A stretch of 21,846 nucleotides of DNA from Nitrososphaeraceae archaeon (GTDB lineage: Archaea > Thermoproteota > Nitrososphaeria > Nitrososphaerales > Nitrososphaeraceae), in NCBI GenBank assembly GCA_025922715.1, contig JAICHH010000011.1, positions 1 through 21,846 of the forward strand, read 5' to 3'. Of this stretch, positions 7,303-15,425 are shown one piece after another (positions within the stretch are counted from its first letter, which is position 1; each line of letters starts with the position of its first letter). The notes beneath the pieces are model-generated. The model made no database searches and was not told the origin of the DNA. It saw nothing but the letters and a program-made list of their open reading frames with translations. A program made the translations under genes and the position numbers.

Positions 7303-7821
7303 TTAGGTTTTCAACCATTCTATGGGAATATCTTGGTAAATTCCATTAGGTAATGTTCTTCTAATTGATATAGGTAAAGCTTTTTTTTCTAATTCTTCAA
7401 TAGCCAGGGAAATAGAGCTTCTTTCATGAACATTCCCTTTAATCATAAGGGGGGCACCATATGATATCTGTAAAGAACGAGCCCCTGTTATCCTTGCTTT
7501 TTCAAATCTTGTTAACCTTTTTGGGCCAATCAAAATTTCTTGGCCTTCACTAGCAATTTCTCGTAAGCTAAACTCAGATTCGTCATATTCTACAAATTCT
7601 TCTTTACGTAAAGATTCTGGTACTTGAGGTGTTGATTCTTCGAGTTCTTCTAATACCTTTTTGTTTTTTGAGCGATTTTTTGATGTTTTTGTTTCTGATT
7701 TTGGACGCGATTCTTTTTTCTGAAGTTTGGACGATTTTTTAACTTTAGCTTCTCTTTTATTTTCTAATTTAGTATCCTCTAGGGTTTTATCAATTTCTTT
7801 ATTGTTTAATTCCTCAACCAA
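7303..7821 (-). CDS. rpo6: RNA polymerase subunit Rpo6 (RpoK) with long basic N-terminal extension
   Basis: 172 residues. Rpo6/RpoK is the archaeal homologue of eukaryotic RPB6 and bacterial omega, a small core subunit of RNA polymerase. The core is about residues 85-172 and contains the diagnostic LTRFEKARITGARSLQIS (103-120) followed by YGAPLMI. It ends in the C-terminal PIEWLKT. Most archaeal RpoK proteins are 60-100 residues. Here residues 1-70 are a Lys/Glu/Ser-rich, probably disordered extension. The start is TTG at 7821. A TATA box centred 25 bases upstream fits a leaderless mRNA starting exactly there, and no ATG exists before the core, so the extension looks real. Confidence 0.92.
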   Translation of the reverse strand: MVEELNNKEIDKTLEDTKLENKREAKVKKSSKLQKKESRPKSETKTSKNRSKNKKVLEELEESTPQVPESLRKEEFVEYDESEFSLREIASEGQEILIGPKRLTRFEKARITGARSLQISYGAPLMIKGNVHERSSISLAIEELEKKALPISIRRTLPNGIYQDIPIEWLKT

Positions 7822-7840
7822 GAATACTGCAAAAGCTAAT

Positions 7841-7850
7841 TTAAATATAA
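7841..7850 (-). promoter_or_regulatory. TATA box for rpo6 and the genes downstream
   Basis: The minus strand reads TTATATTTAA, centred about 25 bases before the TTG start of rpo6. This is the right distance for a leaderless transcript. It would drive rpo6 and probably scpA and scpB. Confidence 0.5.
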
Positions 7851-7895
7851 TTAAACGTTACGAATTTAAGGTAATTGCTGGCCAACCTTTATTAA

Positions 7896-8303
7896 GTGGA
7901 TAGAATGTCAAATGAAACCCATTTTTCCTCAGTATCTAGAATAGATATAAAAGGAATAATAGAGAAGAAAGAAGTCCTAACGGGGCAACTTATCCGTCAT
8001 TTAGCTCCTCTTACTATATCTCAATTGCTAAGAGTTTTTCCTCTTCATGGATCAGTTCATTATTATGTTGATGTATTCTGTTACATCCAAACACAATTGA
8101 ACATTGGTCAAGAAAAACCTCGAAAAAAGTTTTCAAAGGGGGATATTACTTTAATGACATCAAGTGGTTCGATATGTTTTTTCCTAAAAGATGCCACTGT
8201 CTCGTATTCCATGAATCTCATAGGTAAAATAACTTCAAAGATTGATGTTCTTGCTAATTTAAGGTCTATAGACACATTAACTATAAAAACAGCAGTTGAC
8301 TAA
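7896..8303 (+). CDS. Cyclophilin-like fold protein (DUF3830/TM1367-like)
   Basis: 135 residues from GTG 7896; an ATG three codons later (7905) is equally possible. The pattern suggests the small cyclophilin-like barrel known from archaeal and Thermotoga TM1367-type proteins. It has an N-terminal strand segment, then PLTISQLLRVFPLHGSVHYY in place of the 'P.T...l...lP' helix. Next comes a strand pair, GDITLMTSSGSICFFL, and a final MNLIGKI. In this group prolyl isomerase activity is not established, and ligand or substrate is unknown. It is divergent from rpo6 and converges on rps25e, so it is probably a single gene. The fold call rests on pattern recall only. Confidence 0.6.
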   Translation: MDRMSNETHFSSVSRIDIKGIIEKKEVLTGQLIRHLAPLTISQLLRVFPLHGSVHYYVDVFCYIQTQLNIGQEKPRKKFSKGDITLMTSSGSICFFLKDATVSYSMNLIGKITSKIDVLANLRSIDTLTIKTAVD

Positions 8304-8331
8304 AGTTGGACCAGAACATACAAGAGTTTTG

Positions 8332-8655
8332 TTAACTAGTATTAAGAGAGTAAACCTTATGTCCACTATAACCTCCAATAAATTTAACTGTTCCTTTTGA
8401 TTCCAAATTTCTAATATAATTATTTGCAATTGAGATTTTTACTCCTAAAACTTTTGATATAGATTGGACAGTAATTGCCTTCATTCCCTTTAATATACTT
8501 ACATCATTGATATCTTCTATTATTACAGAAGATTTATGTCTTTGACTTTTGATTTGAGGCTTCGTTTCATCCTTCTTTAGTTTGTTAGTTCCATCGCTTG
8601 GTTGTTGTCCTGTAGCTTTAGATGAACTTATTGTCTTTTTCTTTACTCCACCCAT
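8332..8655 (-). CDS. rps25e: Ribosomal protein S25e (30S subunit)
   Basis: 107 residues with an ATG start. S25e is an archaeal/eukaryotic small-subunit protein with a winged-helix fold. The N-terminus is MGGVKKKTISSSK followed by a Lys/Gln/Ser-rich tail. The core (about 52-107) carries the family pattern AITVQSISKVLGVKISIANN followed by the wing segment LESKGTVKFIGGYSGHKVY. The gene converges on the cyclophilin-like gene and diverges from the DNA ligase gene, with TATA-like sequences around 8668-8698. Confidence 0.85.
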   Translation of the reverse strand: MGGVKKKTISSSKATGQQPSDGTNKLKKDETKPQIKSQRHKSSVIIEDINDVSILKGMKAITVQSISKVLGVKISIANNYIRNLESKGTVKFIGGYSGHKVYSLNTS

Positions 8656-8720
8656 ATTGATATTTTTTATATCTTTTTAGTTATATACTTTATACTTATT
8701 TCTGAAAATTTAAATCATAT

Positions 8721-8730
8721 TTTATAAATA
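8721..8730 (+). promoter_or_regulatory. TATA box for DNA ligase
   Basis: TTTATAAATA is centred about 28 bases before the TTG start at 8754, fitting a leaderless or nearly leaderless transcript. It supports the choice of TTG over later starts. Confidence 0.45.
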
Positions 8731-8753
8731 ATCAACCTAATAAAGGATTATTA

Positions 8754-10511
8754 TTGGATTTTTTAACTCTAACAGAAATTTTTGAAGATATGCACAAGAC
8801 CAATAGCAGATTAGTATTAATCGATCACTTAGTAACTCTTTTTAAAAGGACTCCAGTTAATACCATCAAAAAAATAATTTATCTCCTTCAAGGAAAACTT
8901 TCTCCTGCCTATGAAGGAGACGAATTAGGATTAGGAGAAAAATTAACCATTAAAGCTATAGCAGAATCCTCAGGAATTAGTGTTAAAGAAGTTGAAGAGA
9001 AATATGGAAGAGTTGGAGATTTAGGGGATACCGCAAAAGAAATTGCAAAAAATAAATATCAGCAGACCCTCGTTAGCGAGAAAATTACTATCGAAAGAAT
9101 ATACTCTACCTTTGAAAAAATAGCGAAATCCACAGGCTCACAGTCTCAAATTATTAAACTTCGTCTAGTTAGTAGTTTGTTGAATGATGCCACACCATTA
9201 GAAAGCAAATATATCATCAAATTTCTCCTTGGAACTTTGAGATTAGGTATAGCTGAATATTCTATTATTGATGCTTTAGCAATAGCCTTTACAGGAAATA
9301 GAAATAACCGGAAAAAGATAGAAGAAACCTATAATGTATATACTGATCTGGGAACAATTGCAGAGATATTATCTAAGAAAGATCTAGAAGGTTTAAATGA
9401 ATTACAAATAACACCACTAAAACCTATTCGACCAATGCTAGCTGAAAGAATAATGGATCCTATAGAAGGATTGAAAAAAGGGAATGGGATGATAGCTTTT
9501 GAATATAAACTGGATGGCGAAAGAGTCCAAATCCACAAAGATGGCTTAAAAGTACAATTATTTTCTAGAAGCCTAGAGAAAATAACTAACCATTATCCTG
9601 ATATTGTGGATACAATAAAGAAATTTTCCATTGACAACTGCATTTTAGAAGCAGAAATAGTACCATTTCACTTAGAAACTAAAAGGATTCAACCCTTCCA
9701 GGAATTAATGCATAGAAAAAGAAAGTATAACATAAATGACGTTATACTAAAGTATCCAATCAAGGTATTCTTATTTGACATCCTGTATTTAGAAGGAAAC
9801 AATTTGACTCAATATGAGTACACAAAAAGAAGAACAATTTTAGAATCAATTGTTAAGGAAAATAAGAATCACACTATAGAATTAGTCAAGCAAATTGTCT
9901 CATCAAATCTAAACCAAATAGAACGGTTTTTTCGTAAAGCCAAAGATGATGGTTGTGAAGGATTAATGTTAAAGCAATTAAATAGTAAATATCGAGCAGG
10001 TGCAAGGGAGTTCTTATGGATGAAATTAAAAAAAGAATACGATAACACATTAGGGGATAGTTTTGACCTCACCGTAATTGGTGCATTATTAGGTAAAGGA
10101 AAGCGTACAGGCTACTATGGAGCTCTTTTATTAGCTGCATATGATAAAAATTCTGATAACTTTCAAAGTATTTGTAAAGTAGGAACTGGATTTTCTGATC
10201 GCGATTTAGAACTTATTTATAATGAACTAAAAAATTATGTTATAGAAACAAAGCCTTATAATGTAAACAGTAATTTGAAAATGGATATATGGTATACACC
10301 TAAATTAGTTCTAGAAGTCATAGCGTCTGAAATTACCCTCAGTCCATCACATACAGCTGCTTATGGTTTAATACAGAAAAATTTTGGAGTAGCTTTAAGG
10401 TTTCCCAAATATTCTGGACGAATACGATTTGATAAAAAACCTGAAGATTCCACAAATACAAGTGAATTGATACAACTATTTAATAGACAAGTCAAACGGA
10501 ACAAATTGTAA
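8754..10511 (+). CDS. lig: ATP-dependent DNA ligase
   Basis: 585 residues, the usual size of archaeal/eukaryotic-type ligase I. It seals nicks at the end of Okazaki-fragment maturation and repair. The N-terminal DNA-binding domain covers about 1-215. The nucleotidyltransferase motif I is KLDG, with K252 as the Lys that becomes adenylated, in FEYKLDGERVQIH. Motif III is near LFDILYL. Motif IV is CEGLMLK, and motif V includes FLWMKLKKEY. The C-terminal OB fold has LTVIGALLGKGKRTGYYGA and ends near LRFPKYSGRIRFDK. The start is TTG at 8754; the protein begins with the family pattern of a short helix (LDFLTLTEIFEDMHKTNSRL), and the TATA box spacing agrees. Confidence 0.96.
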   Translation: MDFLTLTEIFEDMHKTNSRLVLIDHLVTLFKRTPVNTIKKIIYLLQGKLSPAYEGDELGLGEKLTIKAIAESSGISVKEVEEKYGRVGDLGDTAKEIAKNKYQQTLVSEKITIERIYSTFEKIAKSTGSQSQIIKLRLVSSLLNDATPLESKYIIKFLLGTLRLGIAEYSIIDALAIAFTGNRNNRKKIEETYNVYTDLGTIAEILSKKDLEGLNELQITPLKPIRPMLAERIMDPIEGLKKGNGMIAFEYKLDGERVQIHKDGLKVQLFSRSLEKITNHYPDIVDTIKKFSIDNCILEAEIVPFHLETKRIQPFQELMHRKRKYNINDVILKYPIKVFLFDILYLEGNNLTQYEYTKRRTILESIVKENKNHTIELVKQIVSSNLNQIERFFRKAKDDGCEGLMLKQLNSKYRAGAREFLWMKLKKEYDNTLGDSFDLTVIGALLGKGKRTGYYGALLLAAYDKNSDNFQSICKVGTGFSDRDLELIYNELKNYVIETKPYNVNSNLKMDIWYTPKLVLEVIASEITLSPSHTAAYGLIQKNFGVALRFPKYSGRIRFDKKPEDSTNTSELIQLFNRQVKRNKL

Positions 10512-10949
10512 TGTTTTCATACTTTTTCATTCATGTTTAGTACAATAATTATTCTTAAATACGTATCATTAAATAAACAAATTTGTAACTCTTCGGCAAA
10601 GGTTTTAATAGATATATTACAATTCCATTCTCAAATACTAGACCATTGAGATTAATCTTATTTCATAGATAACAATTATAAAGAGTAAATAAAATTGCGA
10701 ATAAATAATTAATAAAAAATTTAAACATCGATCAATTTGCTAGAAACAATTTAAAAAATAATATTTTTAGAAAGGGTAAACTTTCTCTAAACTGTTTCAT
10801 CATTGTTAAGTGATAAAACAAACTAAGAAGTATATGACTAAAAGTTCCTAATATTTTTGAATACATAGGCATATCAATAAAAAGATATTAAGTTACATAT
10901 TTCTCGATGCATAAGGCAATTAATTTCGTCTCTAAACCATCTGAGAATT
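10512..10949. other. 438-base gap without recognisable gene
   Basis: AT-rich spacer between the ligase and the small zinc-finger gene, whose 3' ends face each other. T-rich stretches just after the ligase stop (10512-10545) could serve as its terminator. An imperfect hairpin lies at 10766-10791, with TTTAG and AAAG pairing to CTTT and CTAAA around a 2-base bulge. I see no tRNA or box C/D features and no frame that looks coding. Confidence 0.5.
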
Positions 10950-11096
10950 TCAATTATCTTCTCTAGTATTCTTAATTGGTTTAAGGGGAGGAGGTAATTT
11001 TTCCAACTTATGGGTTGGATTCGCAAGATAATGACGAGAAGCGCCTTCACCAGAAAGAACAATATTGCATTCTAAACATTTGTATTTTATAGCCAT
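10950..11096 (-). CDS. 48-residue mini zinc-finger protein (C2H2-type)
   Basis: ATG at 11094-11096 opens a frame of 48 codons ending in TGA at 10950-10952. The peptide has CLEC (C7, C10), then H22 and H29 in RHYLANPTHK, which is C-x2-C-x11-H-x6-H, close to a classical C2H2 finger. The tail is Pro/Lys-rich (KLPPPLKPIKN). Small single-finger proteins of this kind are common in archaea and may bind nucleic acid or protein. It lies 92 bases downstream of the aCPSF1 stop on the same strand. A longer frame over the same bases (10874-11062) has no such pattern and is not chosen. Confidence 0.6.
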   Translation of the reverse strand: MAIKYKCLECNIVLSGEGASRHYLANPTHKLEKLPPPLKPIKNTREDN

Positions 11097-11161
11097 AATC
11101 CAGCTCAGAGGTATGTAAAAACATACTACCCTAAAAAGTCTATTGTTTAAGCCAAACTATT

Positions 11162-11179
11162 AAAAAAAATAAAAAAAAA
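11162..11179 (-). terminator. U-tract terminator after aCPSF1
   Basis: On the minus strand the message would contain nine T, one A and eight T, 10-27 bases after the aCPSF1 stop. U-tracts without hairpins are the main archaeal termination signal, and aCPSF1 itself is reported to cut at them. This is the longest such tract I noticed in the window. Confidence 0.5.
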
Positions 11180-11188
11180 CAATTACAA

Positions 11189-13267
11189 TTATCGTAATTT
11201 TAGAATTTCTCTATTATCAGGAACTGATGATCGTATTCCTAATTTATTATATATTGTACTTGCAGTATTCTCTGACTTAGTACGTTCTCCGTGATTCACT
11301 AATACTCGTTTAGGTTTTATTCTGGAAACGAAATTCAATATTTGGTTAAAATCACTATGTCCACTAAAGCCATCAATTTTTTGAGTTTTACATCTTAATG
11401 GAATAACTTTGACTTTACCATTTTTATCCATCATACTAACTTCATTTGTATTTCCATCAAGAACACGTCTTCCTAAAGTGCCATTGATTTGGTATGAGAC
11501 AAAAATCATTTTATTATTTTCTTTTGTTGCAATTTCTTTAAAATATTCAACCGAAGGACCACCTTCCAACATACCGGAGGTAGCCATTATTATCGCTGGA
11601 TTTTGGTCTTTTAATACTTCATCTCTCTTTCCCCATCCATTAACTACGGTAAAATATTCTGATTGGAAGGGATTAATTCCCTGAGAAACTGATCGCCTTA
11701 CATCTTGGCCAAGATAATGTGCATAAGACATATGGATTGCACTCGCTTCAGAAATCATTCCTTCAATATAAATAGGGGATTCAATAAGTCTACCTTCTTT
11801 CATCTCTTTATCTAGAACTAGCATTATCTCTTGTGCACGTCCAACTGCGGGAACTGGAATAAGGACTTTGCCACCATTGCTTAATGTTTTATTAATGTTC
11901 TCAGTGAAACTACTATATACTACTCTTTGATCTGGCATTAGATCATTAGATGCACCGTATGTACTTTCAGTAATCAAAGTTTCTACCCTCGGATAATTTG
12001 AAACAGCACTATCCAATAACTGAGTTTTAGCATATTTATAATCCCCAGAATAAAGAATATTATGAGCTCCTGAAATATTAAGGTGGACAGTTGCGCTACC
12101 CATTATGTGTCCAGCATTATTAAGTGTAATTGTAATATCGGGCGAAATATCAGTCGGTTTTCCGTAAGGTAGTGTTATACAATGTTTTATTATTTCATTT
12201 ACATCTCGAATTTCATATGGACAATAAACACCATTATTTTGTGAGATTTTGACTGAATCTAATTGAAGTAAATTCATTAAAGGTAATGTTGGTTCAGTAC
12301 AATAAACCGGGCCGTCATATCCATATTTGAATAAAGTTGGCAAAAATCCTTGATGGTCTATATGAGCATGACTAATAATTATAGCATCTAATTCTTCTAA
12401 TTTAAAATCGAACCAGTCTAGCCTAGGATAGGCATCAATAGCATTATTCTCACCAGGATTAATTCCACAATCTAACATGATTTTACTCTCTGAAGTCACA
12501 ACAATGAAACAAGATCTTCCTACTTGTTTTACTCCACCTAGACAGAAAATATAAACTTCCTTGTTATTCCACGTTTTATTTTGTTTATTATTTGCCGAAG
12601 CCCTTTCTGAGATATTTTCTCTTTCTTGATGTTCATCTTCCTTCATAATTAGTGGATCTCTAAATACTCTTGTGCCTAAATCACGAAGAAAGTTACTACG
12701 CTCTTTTGAAGAGCTTTTTAAAATTGTATGTATATTTTTTATACTCATTGACGGGATGTGAGGGGAACGTCTTAAATGTGCTATCCAACCTGTAGCCTCA
12801 GCTATACTTATAATAGTTTCAGAAATAACTGATTCAGGTTTATTAACCTCCAAAACAACCTCGCCTGTTGCCTCATCACAAAATAGAGCAGAAACAACTA
12901 CATCTTTAGGTAATATTCGAGATACAATAGACCTTGTTTCGTCTTCTTGAAGTCTGATTGATTGATCAGTTCTTACTACAAATCTTTTCTTTAAGTTTTT
13001 GGACAAAGACGATAGATAATATGTTAATTCTGTAAGAGAAAACTTGGGATTTTTAGTATACAAGGCAATATTCGGTCCTTCAAATCTAGCAATAGTAATT
13101 TGTGACTCTTTGGGAATCGAATCAAAAATCGTTTTTATGATTGCTTCTTCATCTTTAACATATTTATGATTTCTATAACTTCTATCTAGTAGTTCACTTT
13201 TCGTTTCACTATTAAATGGTTTATTATAATTGTTTTTATCACTACCATTTCCATTATTCTTTTTCAT
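11189..13267 (-). CDS. aCPSF1 (KH-domain metallo-beta-lactamase/beta-CASP ribonuclease)
   Basis: 692 residues from ATG 13267; a TTG at 13276 would add three. Archaeal CPSF73 homologue, a zinc-dependent endo/5'-exoribonuclease and general transcription termination factor (also called FttA). The KH domains occupy about residues 35-210. The beta-lactamase motif HAHIDH is at about 300-305, after LGGVKQVGRS. Further metal-site motifs are NAGHIMGSA and YSGDYKYAKT, then TESTYGAS. The beta-CASP part ends in KIDGFSGHSD and RVLVNHGE. Typical members are about 630-640 residues. The extra length comes from an Asn/Lys-rich N-terminus and a Glu/Asn/Lys-rich linker before the nuclease domain (about 215-235). 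Confidence 0.95.
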   Translation of the reverse strand: MKKNNGNGSDKNNYNKPFNSETKSELLDRSYRNHKYVKDEEAIIKTIFDSIPKESQITIARFEGPNIALYTKNPKFSLTELTYYLSSLSKNLKKRFVVRTDQSIRLQEDETRSIVSRILPKDVVVSALFCDEATGEVVLEVNKPESVISETIISIAEATGWIAHLRRSPHIPSMSIKNIHTILKSSSKERSNFLRDLGTRVFRDPLIMKEDEHQERENISERASANNKQNKTWNNKEVYIFCLGGVKQVGRSCFIVVTSESKIMLDCGINPGENNAIDAYPRLDWFDFKLEELDAIIISHAHIDHQGFLPTLFKYGYDGPVYCTEPTLPLMNLLQLDSVKISQNNGVYCPYEIRDVNEIIKHCITLPYGKPTDISPDITITLNNAGHIMGSATVHLNISGAHNILYSGDYKYAKTQLLDSAVSNYPRVETLITESTYGASNDLMPDQRVVYSSFTENINKTLSNGGKVLIPVPAVGRAQEIMLVLDKEMKEGRLIESPIYIEGMISEASAIHMSYAHYLGQDVRRSVSQGINPFQSEYFTVVNGWGKRDEVLKDQNPAIIMATSGMLEGGPSVEYFKEIATKENNKMIFVSYQINGTLGRRVLDGNTNEVSMMDKNGKVKVIPLRCKTQKIDGFSGHSDFNQILNFVSRIKPKRVLVNHGERTKSENTASTIYNKLGIRSSVPDNREILKLR

Positions 13268-13434
13268 ATTAATCAAATTTTTTTTTATTCTAATACCAAT
13301 TATGTATTTATTTTAAAAAGTATCAATAAACATAAATGGAATCATATTTATTATTTATATCTCCATTAATATAGTTTTGGTCATATATTAATTAGTTCAA
13401 TTACCAAAAGGAAAATAATATTTGCTAATGTCTT

Positions 13435-14658
13435 TCATCTTAAAACCCATGGCAGAGTAAATGCTAATATTACAATAATTACAAAGACAATACTTAAAAT
13501 GGTGAAGGGTTTTATTTTCCTATTAGTTTTAATTTTGTTTTCAAGTAACGTACCATACCACTGACCTCCATCCAACATGGTTATAGGTAGTGCATTGAAT
13601 ATACCTACATTAAAGTTGATAAACCAAATCCAAAACAGTAAATTTGCAATAATTGGGAAGGCAGAACCAAATATACTTGAAGAATAATAAGAAGACATAC
13701 TATCGGAATAAGGAACAACATTTTGCTGCAAGGTTGGAGGCATAAGAATTGCTAATGGATTGGTCAAAAAAAGATTTTTGTAATTGTCTAATACCAATCT
13801 AGGATCAAAATATGCATCAGTAAGGGTTACCCCTAACACACCTTTATTTTCTGGAATAGATGGAGGAAGTTTAAGAGACTTTGTTAATTCTCTATCATCT
13901 TCTGATATCCATTTCATTTGTATTGTGGTACCTAAATTATCTGTTAATATTGTCCTAAGTTCTTGAACGTCCTCTATTGGTTCTCCATTAATATGAGTAA
14001 TAATAGAATTCTTTGAAAGACCGATCGATTGCGCTAAAGAATTCTCTCCAATAGTCAACACAGTAATACCAATCTCATCTCCTTGAATATGAGAAACAGG
14101 AGTAAGAGAGGATATCAAAAGAAAAAGGAAGCCAAATGAGATACCTGCTAGGACCATGTTATTCAATGGACCTGCAGTAAGAATAGCACTTTTTTGTTTA
14201 AAAGTTGTATTATTTAATTCATCTTGTTGGATATTGACAAATGCACCAATAGGTATCCCTAAAAATAATACAATACCGGTTGATTCGACTTTAGTGTTAT
14301 AAACTCTGGCAACAATGCCATGCCCTGCTTCATGAATTATAATCGTAATAATTAATCCAATCCAGCCGTACGTCCAAGGTAGAATAGGATTCAATCCTGG
14401 AATCAATAGATTGCCTTGTGGTCCAATTTGGCGAATACCTTCTCTTGCAGAATCATTTGAAAATAATACTAGAAGAGAACCCACAATTAAAGAAACAGCT
14501 AATGCTGTTATTAAAGGCATAAAATAAATATTCAAGGAAGCATAAGTCTTACCTATTCTAGAATTTGCCACTATATCAAAAAACCGTAGCCCAAATGGGG
14601 TATGAATTAGTATTAAAGGTAATTTGAGTTCATAATTAATTCCTAGATTTTTTTGCAA
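13435..14658 (-). CDS. Site-2 protease family membrane zinc metalloprotease (M50) with PDZ domain
   Basis: 407 residues. Site-2 proteases cut membrane-bound substrates inside the lipid bilayer, often to release regulators. The zinc motif HEAGH is at 109-113 inside a hydrophobic segment, and the second metal ligand lies in NALPITMLDGGQ (D363). A PDZ-like domain sits between them (about 195-270, with IGENSLAQSIGLSKNSIITHINGEP). I count about four to six membrane segments, the last at the C-terminus. The start is TTG at 14658, since no ATG is nearby and a TATA box lies about 28 bases upstream. The substrate is not predictable from here. The gene diverges from the glycosylase gene. Confidence 0.88.
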   Translation of the reverse strand: MQKNLGINYELKLPLILIHTPFGLRFFDIVANSRIGKTYASLNIYFMPLITALAVSLIVGSLLVLFSNDSAREGIRQIGPQGNLLIPGLNPILPWTYGWIGLIITIIIHEAGHGIVARVYNTKVESTGIVLFLGIPIGAFVNIQQDELNNTTFKQKSAILTAGPLNNMVLAGISFGFLFLLISSLTPVSHIQGDEIGITVLTIGENSLAQSIGLSKNSIITHINGEPIEDVQELRTILTDNLGTTIQMKWISEDDRELTKSLKLPPSIPENKGVLGVTLTDAYFDPRLVLDNYKNLFLTNPLAILMPPTLQQNVVPYSDSMSSYYSSSIFGSAFPIIANLLFWIWFINFNVGIFNALPITMLDGGQWYGTLLENKIKTNRKIKPFTILSIVFVIIVILAFTLPWVLR

Positions 14659-14681
14659 ACAAAATTATTACTACCAGAGAC

Positions 14682-14690
14682 TATTTAAAT
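14682..14690. promoter_or_regulatory. Palindromic TATA element in a divergent promoter
   Basis: TATTTAAAT holds the palindrome TTTAAA and lies in the 71 bases between two divergent genes. It is about 28 bases before the TTG start of the site-2 protease, the spacing of a leaderless promoter. It is about 43 bases before the TTG of the glycosylase gene, so it could also serve that gene with a short leader. Confidence 0.4.
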
Positions 14691-14729
14691 CAATCATCGA
14701 TTATCTTACTCCTAAATTCATTAATAATT

Positions 14730-15410
14730 TTGTTTACAATAGTAAATTCATTGGACCAGACAATTTTAAATTATGAATTTTTTTTACGGGATACCAATTT
14801 GGTAGCGAAAAAGCTCATAGGAAACAAATTGGTAAAGATAATAAGAACTAAAAATGGAAAAATAACATTATCAGGCATTATTGTAGAAACAGAGGCTTAT
14901 GGTTACAAAAGTGATGAAGCCAGTCACGCCTATAGAGGGGTGACCAAAAGAAATATGGGAATGTTTGGTGCTGTTGGAAGATCTTATATTTATTTTACAT
15001 ATGGTAATCATTTTTGTTTCAATGTCACTGCAAAATCTAAAAATCAGATTGCAGGTGCTGTCTTAATACGAGGATTAGAACCAAAAGAGGGAATTGAATA
15101 TATGAAAGATCATCGGAATTTGGATGATATAAGGATTTTAACAAATGGACCTGGCAAAATTACCAAAGCATTCTGCATAGGTAAACAACATAATAATCGT
15201 GATTTAACAAATATAAATAATGACTTATATATTTTGAAAGGATTTATCCCTAATTTAGTATTAGCAACTAAAAGGATCGGTATTAAAAAGTCAATACATG
15301 TATATAAGAGATATATTTTAGCATACGAAATAGAAAATAAAATTTATATAAATAAATTTGTATCAAAAAAGAAGGAAAATAATCACTTTCAGATTTGCCG
15401 ACTATTATAG
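14730..15410 (+). CDS. 3-methyladenine-DNA glycosylase (AAG/MPG family)
   Basis: 226 residues. It removes alkylated or deaminated purines (3-methyladenine, hypoxanthine) from DNA to start base excision repair. The family pattern is clear: VAKKLIGNKLV near the N-terminus, VETEAY (52-57), DEASHAYRG, RNMGMFG, YIYFTYGNHFCFNV and AVLIRGLEP. By position E55, Y57 and H66 match the human AAG residues E125, Y127 and H136, and the Arg of LIRGLEP matches R182. The start is TTG at 14730, with a second TTG at 14751. The C-terminal tail is Lys/Asn-rich. It converges on the glycosyltransferase gene with only 15 bases between stops. Confidence 0.93.
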   Translation: MFTIVNSLDQTILNYEFFLRDTNLVAKKLIGNKLVKIIRTKNGKITLSGIIVETEAYGYKSDEASHAYRGVTKRNMGMFGAVGRSYIYFTYGNHFCFNVTAKSKNQIAGAVLIRGLEPKEGIEYMKDHRNLDDIRILTNGPGKITKAFCIGKQHNNRDLTNINNDLYILKGFIPNLVLATKRIGIKKSIHVYKRYILAYEIENKIYINKFVSKKKENNHFQICRLL

Positions 15411-15425
15411 TGCAAAGGTTTGATT

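Noticed and set aside
10766..10791. Imperfect hairpin as a structured RNA
   Set aside because: Short AT-rich stems with a bulge are expected by chance in this sequence.
10874..11062. 62-codon frame on the minus strand over the small zinc-finger gene
   Set aside because: It has no recognisable pattern, whereas the overlapping frame 10950-11096 has an ATG and a zinc-finger Cys/His arrangement.
11409..11684. 91-codon plus-strand frame opposite aCPSF1
   Set aside because: It is the antisense shadow of a strongly conserved nuclease domain and shows only hydrophobic, Pro/Ser-rich filler.
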